Below, piece after piece: positions 26,499-37,283 of a DNA stretch of 64,000 nt. The notes beneath the pieces were generated by a model. It was not told where the DNA came from and searched no databases. It saw only the letters and a list, made by a program, of their open reading frames with translations. A program made the translations under genes and the position numbers. The stretch is taken from positions 46,913 through 110,912 of the forward strand of contig JADJTK010000022.1 of assembly GCA_016711225.1 (NCBI GenBank). The letters run 5' to 3'. Source of the DNA: Opitutaceae bacterium. Lineage in GTDB: Bacteria; Verrucomicrobiota; Verrucomicrobiia; Opitutales; Opitutaceae. The number at the start of each line of letters is the position of its first letter. Within the stretch, counting starts at the first letter, position 1.

Positions 26499-28898
26499 TC
26501 ATCTGGGAGCGCCGGCCTGGCGGGCGCGCCGAGCCGCGAGATAGGCTTCCATCTCCCGGGTCGGAAGTACCCAGAATCCGGGGCCGTTGGTGATCGGGAA
26601 TACCCAGACGCTTGGACTGGCGAAGCCGCTGTCGATCGGGATTGGCAGCGTCGTTATTCCGACGCGTGGCGGGACCAGCGAAAGCCCGTCCGGTAGAGAG
26701 AAGCTGATCGGCAATTCGATCGGAGCATTGGATTGGTCTCGAATCCGGAGGTAGAGGTCGTTGTTGACGGCGCGATCGCTGGACGGGGGGAAGAGCGGCC
26801 TGAACTGGACAAAACCTTGCCCGTCGCGGATGGGAATGGGGCGGCTTATCCCGAACAATATGCCGGCTGGTTGCAGCGCGCCGGTTTCCCTCACGGGTTG
26901 GTTGAGTGCGGTCTTCGGCTGGTTGGTTTCCACCAGTCGCCACTGCGTGGTGTCGGACGACCAGGCTGCGACCGTAACGAAGGAGAGCGGGGGATTTGTT
27001 GGGTCGATGAGCGCTGCCACGGCAATCTCGTTGGCTCTATTTTTCCAGACCCGGTTGAATCCGAGGCCGGGCTGGTCGAGTGGGCTCTGGCTGGGATGGC
27101 GCTGGGTGCTCGCCAGCACCTCGGCCCGGCGGAGCCTCAGATCGAAGCGCACGAAGGCTTTGCCCTGGTCGGTGACCAAGTAGAGGGCGTCGCCGTCCAG
27201 GAGTGATTGGACGGTGAGTGCCGATTTGATCTCGGGATATTGAGCCCAGCGCATCGTATTGCGGTCACAGATCGCCAAGAATGCGTTCTTGGCGTCTACA
27301 ATGAAATGGGTGGGCGAGATGGTGAGGCGGGCCTGGGGATCATTGCCGATTGGTTCAGGCCCAGCCGGCAGATCGAACCGTTCCACCCGGGCGCCATCGG
27401 GCGTGTAGGCGAAAAGGTGCCAGTTGGTCTTGAAGGGGTGCGTTTCGCCGGCCGACGAGGAGGCGAGAAACCAGAGCCGGTCGTTCTCCCAATGGAAGGA
27501 TCCGGCGAGCAGATGCAGCCGCGGAAGCTGTGCAGGTAGGATGAACCGTGTGACCGGCAACGCCCCCGCTGTCACGTTGGATGCCGGAGTGGGCATGGTT
27601 GTGGGCGCACGGATTCCGTCGGGAGACGGTTGGGCTGTCTCCGCCGGGACGTTCATGAGCCCGTTGCGGGTGCGCGGCTGGAGCGAACGCAGGCTCGTGC
27701 CGGTTCGGGCGGCGTAGTACTTGATTGCAGTCTGGAGCTCAAGGATCTGCTCCCGCGTGTAGGAGGAAAAGTGTAACAGGCTTTCGAAGCCCGGGTGGCT
27801 GCGGGGGGCATGGGCGATCAGATGAATGAACAGGAGTCGGGAGAATTCGTGGTCCGTGATTTCCATCGGCGGGGTGGACTGCGGCAGGAGGGCTTCGGGG
27901 AGCCGTACGCGGTAGATGCGCTTACATTCCGGGTCCGGTTCCTGGCCCCGCACCACGTTGAAGAACTCCAGATATTGCTCAAAGAGCGCTCCATCGGTGG
28001 CCAGCAGGTCGCGCATTGCCCAGAAACATTCCATGACCCGCGATGCATCCGCGACGGAACGGACCCAGTGGCGTGGTTCCAGTGAGATCGACTCTGCAAG
28101 GAAACGGTCTTCTGGTGTTCCGAGGGCGCGCAGCAAGGCGATGACGTGTCGCTCAAGGGGCTCGTTGCGGGGTAGCTGCCGGTTGAGGCCACGTTTCGAT
28201 TGCAGGGAACTTGGGAGGGATGCGCTCGCACGCCTCCAACGGAACGCCGTGCGGATCTGCATCCGAACTTTGTCGTCGTCTTGCGGAAAGTGGCGGCTGA
28301 AAAGCTCGCGTAGAACCGCCAACTGTTCATCGGGATTGGCGATGGTTACCCGAGCGGTCCGCCCCTGGACTAAGGATACAAGGGCGAGCAATGCCGATTC
28401 GGGCGGCTGGTGTTCTGCGACCTGCCGGGCCTCGCGTAACGCTTCGGCAAAGGATTCGTGGAGGCGTGCCAGGGCGGCGTGCTCCTCTATCTGGGCGGAG
28501 GCCGAGCCCACCGCGAGCGACGCTTGGAGCAGGCCATCGGCAACTTCGGGGAATAGCTCGATCCATTGACGTTGCTGGATGGTGTCGTTCCGAACTGGTT
28601 CGATTTGCAGGCCTTCACGCCAGGCGTCCACGCCCTGATTGGCCCGCTCGAGCCATGAGGAGGCCAGGGCGGGGTCGTCGCGCAGAATCAGTTCCCGGAC
28701 TTCGCCGAAGGCGGCACGCACTCGCAGCCTTGCGATTCCGGAGTCGCAGCGCCCGAGGGCCCACGCCGACTCGGCGGTGGCAGAAGCGCGTTTCGGAAAA
28801 CCGGCGGCCAATGCCCACTCCGCTTCCTCATGGAACCGGGCAGCTTCTTCCCGGGGGATCGAAGGAGGGCGGGGACACGCTGTCGCCGAGACGGGCAT
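26499..28898 (-). CDS. Large hypothetical protein, helical N-terminus and beta-rich C-terminus
   Basis: 799 residues from ATG 28898. No signal peptide is obvious from this start. Residues 1-420 are mostly helical with Ala/Arg/Glu-rich repeats reminiscent of TPR-like solenoids (FHEEAEWALAAGF, LARLHESFAEALREAR). Residues about 450-780 are beta-rich with repeated hydrophobic strands (HFIVDAKNAFLAICDRN, ALYLVTDQGKAFVRFDLRLRRAEVLAS) that look like a beta-propeller or similar scaffold. The start overlaps the end of the upstream ankyrin/CsgG-like gene by 71 bp, so the pair is probably coupled. I recognise no family. Confidence 0.7.
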   Translation of the reverse strand: MPVSATACPRPPSIPREEAARFHEEAEWALAAGFPKRASATAESAWALGRCDSGIARLRVRAAFGEVRELILRDDPALASSWLERANQGVDAWREGLQIEPVRNDTIQQRQWIELFPEVADGLLQASLAVGSASAQIEEHAALARLHESFAEALREARQVAEHQPPESALLALVSLVQGRTARVTIANPDEQLAVLRELFSRHFPQDDDKVRMQIRTAFRWRRASASLPSSLQSKRGLNRQLPRNEPLERHVIALLRALGTPEDRFLAESISLEPRHWVRSVADASRVMECFWAMRDLLATDGALFEQYLEFFNVVRGQEPDPECKRIYRVRLPEALLPQSTPPMEITDHEFSRLLFIHLIAHAPRSHPGFESLLHFSSYTREQILELQTAIKYYAARTGTSLRSLQPRTRNGLMNVPAETAQPSPDGIRAPTTMPTPASNVTAGALPVTRFILPAQLPRLHLLAGSFHWENDRLWFLASSSAGETHPFKTNWHLFAYTPDGARVERFDLPAGPEPIGNDPQARLTISPTHFIVDAKNAFLAICDRNTMRWAQYPEIKSALTVQSLLDGDALYLVTDQGKAFVRFDLRLRRAEVLASTQRHPSQSPLDQPGLGFNRVWKNRANEIAVAALIDPTNPPLSFVTVAAWSSDTTQWRLVETNQPKTALNQPVRETGALQPAGILFGISRPIPIRDGQGFVQFRPLFPPSSDRAVNNDLYLRIRDQSNAPIELPISFSLPDGLSLVPPRVGITTLPIPIDSGFASPSVWVFPITNGPGFWVLPTREMEAYLAARRARQAGAPR

Positions 28899-30329
28899 GG
28901 ATGAGTTGCAGGAGTTCTTCGATGATCGCCCAAGGGGCTGTCTTCTCGCCGATGGCCGATACTACAATCGGCTCGTGACCGCGGGCGGGCTGCAGACGCA
29001 GGGTGAGCTGGAATTTGCCACTTTGGTCGAGGGCGACATCGAGCTCCGGATCCACGAGGTATCCAGCGGTCCAGAAGCGTGATCCTTGGCTGTTCTCGAA
29101 CGCCACCTTCTCCATCTCTTCACGCTCGAGCAGGATGAAACGAGGATCGCGGCCGAGTCGTGCGCGAAGTAATACGGCGATAGTTTGTTCGAGGCTGCGA
29201 TCGACGGGCTGTGACACCACTCGGTGCACTCCAAGACCGCCAGCGCGATGGCGTCCTTGCTGAGGGCCTTTGCGGCAAGCGAGGGTACCTGCTGTGAAAT
29301 GATGCCGGCCCAGGCTGCCGGAACGGTCAAGGGTGCCGCACTGTACGCCAAATTGAGCACCACGCCGGGGAGCACTCGCACGAAGCTGGTTTCGATCACC
29401 GCATGATCGGCCACCTGCCGGGTACGGACTAGTACGAGGGCGTCGGCTTGCAGCCATGTCCCTACATGGGCGGCGTTTTCGGCACTGGTGGCGAATAGTC
29501 GATCCAGCTTCCGCTCCGCGAGGATGCGGTCGAGTTCCTGGCGCTCGACCAGATCGATGTTCGGAGACTGGGAGAGTCTCGCCGCGAGCAGGTCTGCGGC
29601 GGCGAGATTCGGGGAATCCGCGATGATGGCCAGGCGGCAACGCCCGTTTCCCTCTGGGGCGGGGGCCGTCTGGTCGGTGGTGGGCAGCAACTCGGCCAGC
29701 CCCACTTCGCGCCATGCCGCCGGACCGGCACCGGGGGGCACGGTTCTCGTGGTCGCCGGCGGCACCGGCAAGCGTCCCCCGTGCGAGTGGAGCAGTTGCA
29801 GCATTTCGCTCTCGCCGTTTTCGTCCGCCAGGGTCATCACACTGCCGCCCATGACATTGGGATCCGCGCCGGCCTCAAGCAGGCATCGCACGGACTCGAC
29901 CGATCCACTGGCCACCGCTCCTCGAAGCGCCGCGAGTGAATTCCCGCCGGAGGCGTTATGGAAGCTGCCGATGGCGTTACCTTTGGCCCCTTTCCGGAGG
30001 AGCAATTCGATCGAGGGGACGCATCCATATCCTGCGGCCCACATCAGCGCGTTTTGGCCGGCACCGTCTCCTTTTTGGATCACTAGGTCGGGAGGCACGC
30101 CCAGCGCCAGGAGGCGTTCAAGCAACGCGATGTCGCCAGTGGCGGCGGCATGGCCGAGAAACCGGGCCGCCGTGTCCGTTTTCACCCCACCAGCCTCCGC
30201 GATCAGGGCTTCGATGAGTGTCCGATCGCCCCGGAGGAATTGCAGCTCGACCTTCGCAGGCGGGAGCTCGGCCAGCGTGACAAGCGGGGCAGCGAGCAGG
30301 GCCAGGCAGAGAAGAGCCATGGGGTTCAT
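28828..30329 (-). pseudogene. Secreted ankyrin-repeat / CsgG-like protein, interrupted by one frameshift
   Basis: From ATG 30329 (ATG 30320 is possible) the protein begins with a signal peptide (MALLCLALLAAPLVTLAE). Ankyrin-like repeats follow at about 40-185 (GQNALMWAAGYGCVPSIELLLRKGAK, VRCLLEAGADPNV). A CsgG/TolB-N-like segment comes next (RLAIIADSPN, LSQSPNIDLVERQELDRILAE). Near 29236-29241 the coding sense changes frame and continues HRVVSQPVDRSLEQTIAVLLRARL, with a second ERE-like copy, to 28828. One extra base would give a single protein of about 500 residues. The break may be a sequencing error. It lies upstream of and overlaps the large hypothetical gene. Confidence 0.65.
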
Positions 30330-30590
30330 AGGGTTTGACGGGAACACAGGATGGGCGAGGGGGGCGGCATTGGGGTGCTTGGGAAGTGATTATGCTGCAG
30401 TGGTGCCGGAGTGCGAATTCGGGGGGCCGACGGCGTTCGTGATGGCGAAGCGTGGCGGGGTCAAGAGGCGCCGGGGGGGCGAGCGATACAGTAACGATTT
30501 CCTCACAACGCCGCCCATGGGGGGCCGGGGCGGCGCTCACTCGCGTCTTGTTGATTCGAACGGTCGGTCCTATCGGGAGCTCGGTGCGCA

Positions 30591-30628
30591 AAACAAAACG
30601 GCCGGCGGTGCCACAGGGCGCCGGCCGG
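30591..30628 (-). terminator. Rho-independent terminator after trpB2
   Basis: Read on the minus strand, a CCGGCCGGCG / CGCCGGCCG stem is followed by TTTTGTTTTG. It lies about 27 bp after the trpB2 stop codon. The rest of the 325-bp gap up to the ankyrin gene start shows nothing else that I can name. Confidence 0.8.
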
Positions 30629-30654
30629 CCGGAGAAGTGCGGACCCTGCGGGTT

Positions 30655-32010
30655 TCAGGAGACGGAGGGCAGGCCGGAGAGGGCCATGGCGACCTCCTCG
30701 TGGCTGTACTCATGGTCGATGAGCTTGCCGGCGCGATAGTCTTGATACGCTGGGACGTCGAAGTGGCCGTGTCCGGAGAGGTTGAAGAGGATGGTCTGGG
30801 CCCTGCCCTCGCGCTTGCAGCGCAGAGCCTCGTCGATGGCCGCGCGGATGGCGTGGGTGCTCTCCGGGGCGGGGAGGATGCCCTCGGTACGGGCGAAGGT
30901 GACGCCGGCCTCGAAGCAGGGGTTCTGGTGGTAGGCGCGGGGCTCGACGTGGCCCAGGTTGGTGACATGGGAGACCAGAGGGGCCATGCCGTGGTAGCGC
31001 AGGCCGCCGGCATGGATGCCCTCGGGCACGAAGGTGCTGCCGAGGGTATGCATCTTCACCAGCGGGGTGAGGTGGGCGGTGTCGCCGAAGTCGTAGGCGT
31101 ACTTGCCCTTGGTCAGAGAAGGGCAGGAGGCGGGTTCGACGGCGATGATGCGCACGTCGCGTTCGCCGCGCAGCTTCTTGCCGAGGAAGGGGAAGGCAAT
31201 GCCGGCGAAGTTGCTGCCGCCGCCCGAGCAGCCGATGACGATGTCGGGATAGTCGTTGGCTAGTTCGAGCTGCTTGAGTGCTTCCTGCCCGATGACGGTC
31301 TGGTGGAGCATCACGTGGTTGAGCACGGAGCCGAGAGCGTACTTGGCGTCCGGATCCTGGGCGGCGACCTCGACAGCCTCGGAGATGGCGATACCGAGCG
31401 AACCCGAGCAGTTGGGATCGCGCGCGAGGATGGCGCGGCCGCAGGCGGTGGTGTCGGAAGGGCTGGAGATGACGCGGCCTCCCCAGGTCTCCATCAGGCC
31501 TCGGCGATAGGGCTTCTGGCCGTAGCTGACCTTCACCATGTAGACGAGGATCTCCAGACCGAAGAGCGCGCCGGCAAACGAGAGCGAGGAGCCCCACTGG
31601 CCCGCGCCGGTCTCGGTGATGATGCGTTTCACGCCTTCGCGCTTGTTGTAGTAGGCCTGCGCGATGGCGGTGTTGGGTTTGTGGGAACCGGCGGGGGAGA
31701 CGCCCTCGTTCTTGTAGTAGATGTGTGCGGGGGTGCCGAGGAACTGCTCGAGGCGGCGGGCGCGGTAGAGCGGGGTGGGGCGCCATTGGCGATAAATGTC
31801 GCGGACTTCCTCAGGGATGGGAATCCAGCGGTCGGTGGAGACCTCCTGTTCGATGACGGCCATCGGGAAAAGCGGTGCCAGATCGGCCGGCCCGATGGGC
31901 TTCATGGTTCCGGGATGCAGCACGGCGGGGGCCGGGGGCACATCGGCCGCGATGTTGTACCAGGCGGTCGGAATATCGGTCTCGGGCAGGAGGTATTTGA
32001 CGTTGTCCAT
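30655..32010 (-). CDS. trpB: Tryptophan synthase beta chain-like protein (TrpB2 type)
   Basis: 451 residues, about 50 longer than TrpB1 and typical of TrpB2. The PLP lysine is in SPAGSHKPNTA, the phosphate loop is GCSGGGSNFAG, and the catalytic Glu region is RIITETGAGQWGSSL. TrpB2 enzymes condense indole and serine but usually do not pair with TrpA. No trpA or other tryptophan gene is next to it. It ends at a clear terminator and starts 253 bp from the divergent aspS. Confidence 0.93.
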   Translation of the reverse strand: MDNVKYLLPETDIPTAWYNIAADVPPAPAVLHPGTMKPIGPADLAPLFPMAVIEQEVSTDRWIPIPEEVRDIYRQWRPTPLYRARRLEQFLGTPAHIYYKNEGVSPAGSHKPNTAIAQAYYNKREGVKRIITETGAGQWGSSLSFAGALFGLEILVYMVKVSYGQKPYRRGLMETWGGRVISSPSDTTACGRAILARDPNCSGSLGIAISEAVEVAAQDPDAKYALGSVLNHVMLHQTVIGQEALKQLELANDYPDIVIGCSGGGSNFAGIAFPFLGKKLRGERDVRIIAVEPASCPSLTKGKYAYDFGDTAHLTPLVKMHTLGSTFVPEGIHAGGLRYHGMAPLVSHVTNLGHVEPRAYHQNPCFEAGVTFARTEGILPAPESTHAIRAAIDEALRCKREGRAQTILFNLSGHGHFDVPAYQDYRAGKLIDHEYSHEEVAMALSGLPSVS

Positions 32011-32263
32011 GTCGGGGGCGGTGTGGCGCGGGGGTGGCGGGGTGCCGGCGCGCTGGGGTGGTTTGTAGGGTAGAAATCTGAGCGAGGTGGGCGCGGAAGG
32101 GAAAGCGTTTTTGTTGAAGATGGAGGTGGGGCGATAGGCGGGGGCCTGGCAGGGGGCGCAAGTTGGGCTCCCTGCGCAAAGGAAACGAGGTATTCAGTGA
32201 GAGCCCCTTCCAGATTGGGATTGCCCAGCGGCACAGGGGGCCGTTTCGTGACCGACCCTTACC

Positions 32264-34057
<1,794 letters not shown>

Positions 34058-34082
34058 GCGGAACAAGAGTCCTGGCCACAAC

Positions 34083-34112
34083 GAAGCCCGAGGCGAAAGC
34101 CCCGGGCTTCGT
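34083..34112 (+). terminator. Probable terminator after aspS
   Basis: GAAGCCCG and CGGGCTTC arms enclose a short loop, 26 bp after the aspS stop. The U-tract is weak (GTCGTTG). The remaining spacer to 34321 holds a palindromic repeat containing GACCGGTCGGAGACCGGTC. Confidence 0.55.
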
Positions 34113-34321
34113 CGTTGATCGAGGCTCGTGCAAGCAATGGGCCCGCTTCACCGGACGGATCAGCGCCCCGTAGGTCCTGTCTCCGACTGGACACCACCTG
34201 CTTGCGCCGTCTTCTGCGGCTCTCGTCCAGCGAGACCGGTCGGAGACCGGTCCCACGGGGCCACCGGAGACGGACACAGCCGATCGATTCGGTGAGTTTG
34301 CAGGGCGGTCCGGCGCTTGCG

Positions 34322-36589
34322 TTACGGCGTGGGTGCGACCGGCGTGGCGATCTGGAGGCGGTAGAACTTGCGTGGGCTGGCGGCGGCGGTGTCGACGTAT
34401 TCGAGGTTGTTGCCGGTGCCGGTGATCGGCTCGGTGTTGAGCTTGGTCCAGGTGTTAGCGGCGAGATCGGTGGACGCGTACACGTCGTAGAGGCGGTTGC
34501 TCACGGTCGGGCCGAAGACGAGGTTTACTTGTGCTTGGTCAATGGAGACCGACTGGAGCTGCACCGCGGGGCCGGAGTCCTGCGGATTCCAGTGGTAGAC
34601 CATGACCTTGGCGCCCCCGTTGTCCTCGAGGCAGATGACGCGCGTGCCGTCGGTGCGGGTGGCGACTTGGATGCCGACGACGAGGTCGGTGGCGCCGCAG
34701 AACCAGTTCGCACCGGGATCGGGGCGGAGCCAGCCCACCTCGTGGCCGTCGTGCGCGCTGTAGATGGTGATCTCGCCGCGGGCCCGGGCGTCGCGGCCGC
34801 CGGTGAGGGTGGCAACATAGACGTAGTCGTTGTCGGCGGCGAAGGACCAGGGCAGCACCATCAGTTCGGTGCCTTGGTCGAGGTGGATTTCGGTCTGCCC
34901 GTTGCTGTCGAAACCGACGTCGATCATGCACCGCAGCGTCGGCTGACCGGAATGGCGGTAACCGTCGAGGACGTAGATGCGCTGGGTGTACCAAGGGCCC
35001 AACCCGGCGCCGAGGAAGAGCGTGTCGGTCGCGGGCAGGTAACGGAACCGCGTGGGCGCGCGGGAAATCTCGCGGTCTTGGGGCAGGAGCAGGTTCGAGG
35101 GTACATCGAGCTTCTCGATGGCGCCGAGAGCGTAGATCGGCACGCCATGTTCGCCGACGCCGGTGCAGGGAATGACCCAGTTGCCACCGCCGTCGAAGTA
35201 CGAGTTGTACTCGGACAGGCCTCCGCCCATCCAAAGGTTTCCGTCGGCGTCGACGTCGTAGCATTCGGAGTTGCTGTTCGCGACGTAGAAGGTGCTGAAC
35301 TCGCCGGTGTCGACCTGGCCGTCGCCGTTGGCGTCGCGCCACAGGTAGCGCCAGCCGGTGCTGGACGCGGTCCATTGGGGGTATTTTCCCGCGGCCCAGT
35401 CGGCGCCCTGGCCAGAGTAGTAGCAATAGAAGAGGCCGCAGGGGATGGCGATCTCGCTGCCTTCTTCGAAACGGAAGATGGCCATGTATCCGGCGGCCAT
35501 GCTGGTCGCGAACAGGAAGCGCTTCCCGCCGATGATCCGGTAGTAGGCCGTCTCGAGCGGCATGTGGAGGCGAGGGTCGTCGGGGAAGCGGAACGCATCG
35601 AGCGTGACGGCGGCGAATTGCCAGCTCTGCCCCGGCGCCTTGGTGTAGTCCATCTCGTAGCGGATGGCGGTGTTGTGCAGACTGGTGCCGTTGCTCGTCG
35701 GATCGAAGTCGGCGACGTGGGTGAAGGTCGACAAGGCGAGGTGCTTCTGTGTCGCGGTGGTGAGGCGTGCGGCGAGCGAGGAGGTGTCGCTGCTTTCGAA
35801 CCAGCGGATGTCGGTGCCGCCCTGCGTCTGGCCGGGGATGCCGCTGCAACCGACGATGATCTCGCCCTGTTCGCCGAAGCCGACGCCGCGCGGGCCCCAG
35901 AAACGGCGCGGCCCGACCGCGCCACGGATCGGACCAGCGAATACGCCGCCGGTCTCGCCGAAGGTGGCGACGAGAACCGGCGCTTCGTTGGCGGCGGACG
36001 GCACGGTGAAGATCTTGAAGTTCTGGTCGGGGCCGTTGTCGGCGACCCAGAGGTAGCCGTCGTGGTCGAAGGCGAGGCCGGTCGGGTAGGCGATCGACTC
36101 GATTTTGCGGCCGTCGCTGAACGAGACGTAGGGTTGGTTGTCTGGATACGCGGCGATCGACATGCCCTGGTCTTCCCGGCCGCGCTGGTCGCGGGATAGC
36201 GGGCTGGGATGGGCGATGGTCGCGGTGAGCGCGTCGCGGGTCGTCGAGTCGAACGGAAGGTTCGCGCTGAAGAACTCGCCCTTGCTGACGCGTTTGCCCT
36301 CGGAGTAGGCGCCGTCGCCCCAGTTGGTCTCGTCCCAGTAGCTCTTGGTGATGACGAGCGGGGCATAGGGCTTGAACTCGTCGCCGAGCTGGCCGGCGTT
36401 GAGCACGGCGATATCGACCACCATGTTGCTGATCACATCGCCGGTGATGCCCCCCTTGCCGCCGGTGTTGCCGGCCCAGTGGTTGGTGGCGGGGAGCCAG
36501 TACGGCGCGGCAGGCTCGGCGGCGATCACCGTGACTCCAAGCAGGAGCAGGCAGAACGACGGAAGAAGTGAACGGAGCTTGGGCGTCAT
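34322..36589 (-). CDS. Secreted beta-propeller (NHL-like) protein
   Basis: 755 residues with a signal peptide (LLPSFCLLLLGVTVIAAE). The body has NHL/SMP-30-like propeller blades (GLAFDHDGYLWVADNGP, GVGFGEQGEIIVGCSG, DVDADGNLWMGGG) and a calcium-loop-like DANGDGQVDTGEF segment. The last 60 residues form a small beta domain ending KFYRLQIAT, a tail common on secreted proteins of Verrucomicrobiota. It probably binds or degrades a carbohydrate or other ligand outside the cell, but no catalytic motif is evident. It is monocistronic. Its codon use matches the chromosome. Confidence 0.8.
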   Translation of the reverse strand: MTPKLRSLLPSFCLLLLGVTVIAAEPAAPYWLPATNHWAGNTGGKGGITGDVISNMVVDIAVLNAGQLGDEFKPYAPLVITKSYWDETNWGDGAYSEGKRVSKGEFFSANLPFDSTTRDALTATIAHPSPLSRDQRGREDQGMSIAAYPDNQPYVSFSDGRKIESIAYPTGLAFDHDGYLWVADNGPDQNFKIFTVPSAANEAPVLVATFGETGGVFAGPIRGAVGPRRFWGPRGVGFGEQGEIIVGCSGIPGQTQGGTDIRWFESSDTSSLAARLTTATQKHLALSTFTHVADFDPTSNGTSLHNTAIRYEMDYTKAPGQSWQFAAVTLDAFRFPDDPRLHMPLETAYYRIIGGKRFLFATSMAAGYMAIFRFEEGSEIAIPCGLFYCYYSGQGADWAAGKYPQWTASSTGWRYLWRDANGDGQVDTGEFSTFYVANSNSECYDVDADGNLWMGGGLSEYNSYFDGGGNWVIPCTGVGEHGVPIYALGAIEKLDVPSNLLLPQDREISRAPTRFRYLPATDTLFLGAGLGPWYTQRIYVLDGYRHSGQPTLRCMIDVGFDSNGQTEIHLDQGTELMVLPWSFAADNDYVYVATLTGGRDARARGEITIYSAHDGHEVGWLRPDPGANWFCGATDLVVGIQVATRTDGTRVICLEDNGGAKVMVYHWNPQDSGPAVQLQSVSIDQAQVNLVFGPTVSNRLYDVYASTDLAANTWTKLNTEPITGTGNNLEYVDTAAASPRKFYRLQIATPVAPTP

Positions 36590-36708
36590 AGGCTGGGTGT
36601 GGGTAGCAACTCGGTGGCCGTTGATCGAGTGGGACGCAACCAGTCGAAAGCAGCGGTCGGTGCTTTTACGTACGCCTTAATACTCAACCGTGAAGGTGCC
36701 GCCGCGGG

Positions 36709-36903
36709 CTAGCGCCGCACGGCGCAGACTTCCGTCGGTTCCCCGATGGCCAAGCAGATCAACGGTTGGTCCCGGTGCTTTGTCGGCAACGCCTCGCCCG
36801 TACTCAGAAAATCAAGCAATACCTCGAATTCGGCATCCAGAGCCGTGCCGGCGATGCGTTTGGCAAAGTCCCTCTGAAACTGGTTTGTGAACTCAACCTG
36901 CAC
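36709..36903 (-). CDS. Truncated YafQ/RelE-like toxin remnant
   Basis: 64 residues from GTG 36903. FTNQFQRDFAKRIA and the segment LLDFLSTGEALPTKHRDQPL match the N-terminal two-thirds of YafQ-type mRNA interferases (family length about 90). The conserved catalytic C-terminal part is replaced by an unrelated CLAIGEPTEVCAVRR end. A 25-codon frame (36893-36970) overlaps its start, where an antitoxin gene would normally end. It is probably a decayed toxin-antitoxin locus. It lies 250 bp outside the left end of the integrated element. Confidence 0.5.
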   Translation of the reverse strand: MQVEFTNQFQRDFAKRIAGTALDAEFEVLLDFLSTGEALPTKHRDQPLICLAIGEPTEVCAVRR

Positions 36904-37153
36904 GGCGCAGATAGGCTAGCGCCACTTCCATCGCGCCGTGGTGGCGAAACAGGGTGAAGCGGAGCTTCATTTGGGAGGGTCCGAATTCTAGCACCGTTCA
37001 AACTGCGGGCGTTAGCGAGCAGTGGGCGAGTTTCAGCGAGAGAGTAGAAAATAGTGGGCGCCTGGAATGGGGCGCGCGCCGTTTACTGACACTTTCACTG
37101 ACAGTGGCCCTTCCGGCCAGGCCTAAGTCCCTGATTTTCAGGGAGAAGAAGCT

Positions 37154-37184
37154 TGGAGGCGCGGGTCGGAATCGAACCGACGCA
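37154..37184. repeat. attL: 31-bp direct repeat of the tRNA-Cys 3' end
   Basis: These 31 bp are identical to 45516-45546, the 3' end of the tRNA-Cys gene (T-arm, acceptor strand and CCA). No tRNA 5' half is attached here, so this is the duplicated fragment left by integration. Confidence 0.92.
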
Positions 37185-37260
37185 ACGGGCCGTAGCCTAC
37201 GAAAGGAGACGCTTACCTATGAGGAAAAGACGTTAGTGGACGGTATTGACATCATTGCCG

Positions 37261-37278
37261 TGTTACAGTTTGTTACAG
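37261..37278. repeat. Left copy of 18-bp end repeat (candidate integrase arm site)
   Basis: TGTTACAGTTTGTTACAG, itself two TGTTACAG units 10 bp apart. An identical copy in the same orientation lies at 45439-45456. This copy is 77 bp inside attL and ends 5 bp before the recombinase start codon, so binding here could also repress the gene. Confidence 0.7.
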
Positions 37279-37283
37279 GTGCA

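Noticed and set aside
34115..36199. 694-codon open frame antisense to the beta-propeller gene
   Set aside because: Val/Gly/Asp-rich with no recognisable fold, whereas the minus frame has a signal peptide, propeller blades and a known tail.
37154..37235. Second tRNA gene at the left element end
   Set aside because: Only the 3' 31 bp of tRNA-Cys are present; the adjoining bases do not form an anticodon arm or acceptor strand.
37246..37274. sigma70 promoter for the recombinase (TTGACA at 37246)
   Set aside because: The -35 is perfect but no acceptable -10 follows at 16-18 bp (TTTGTT at best), so it is not listed as a feature.
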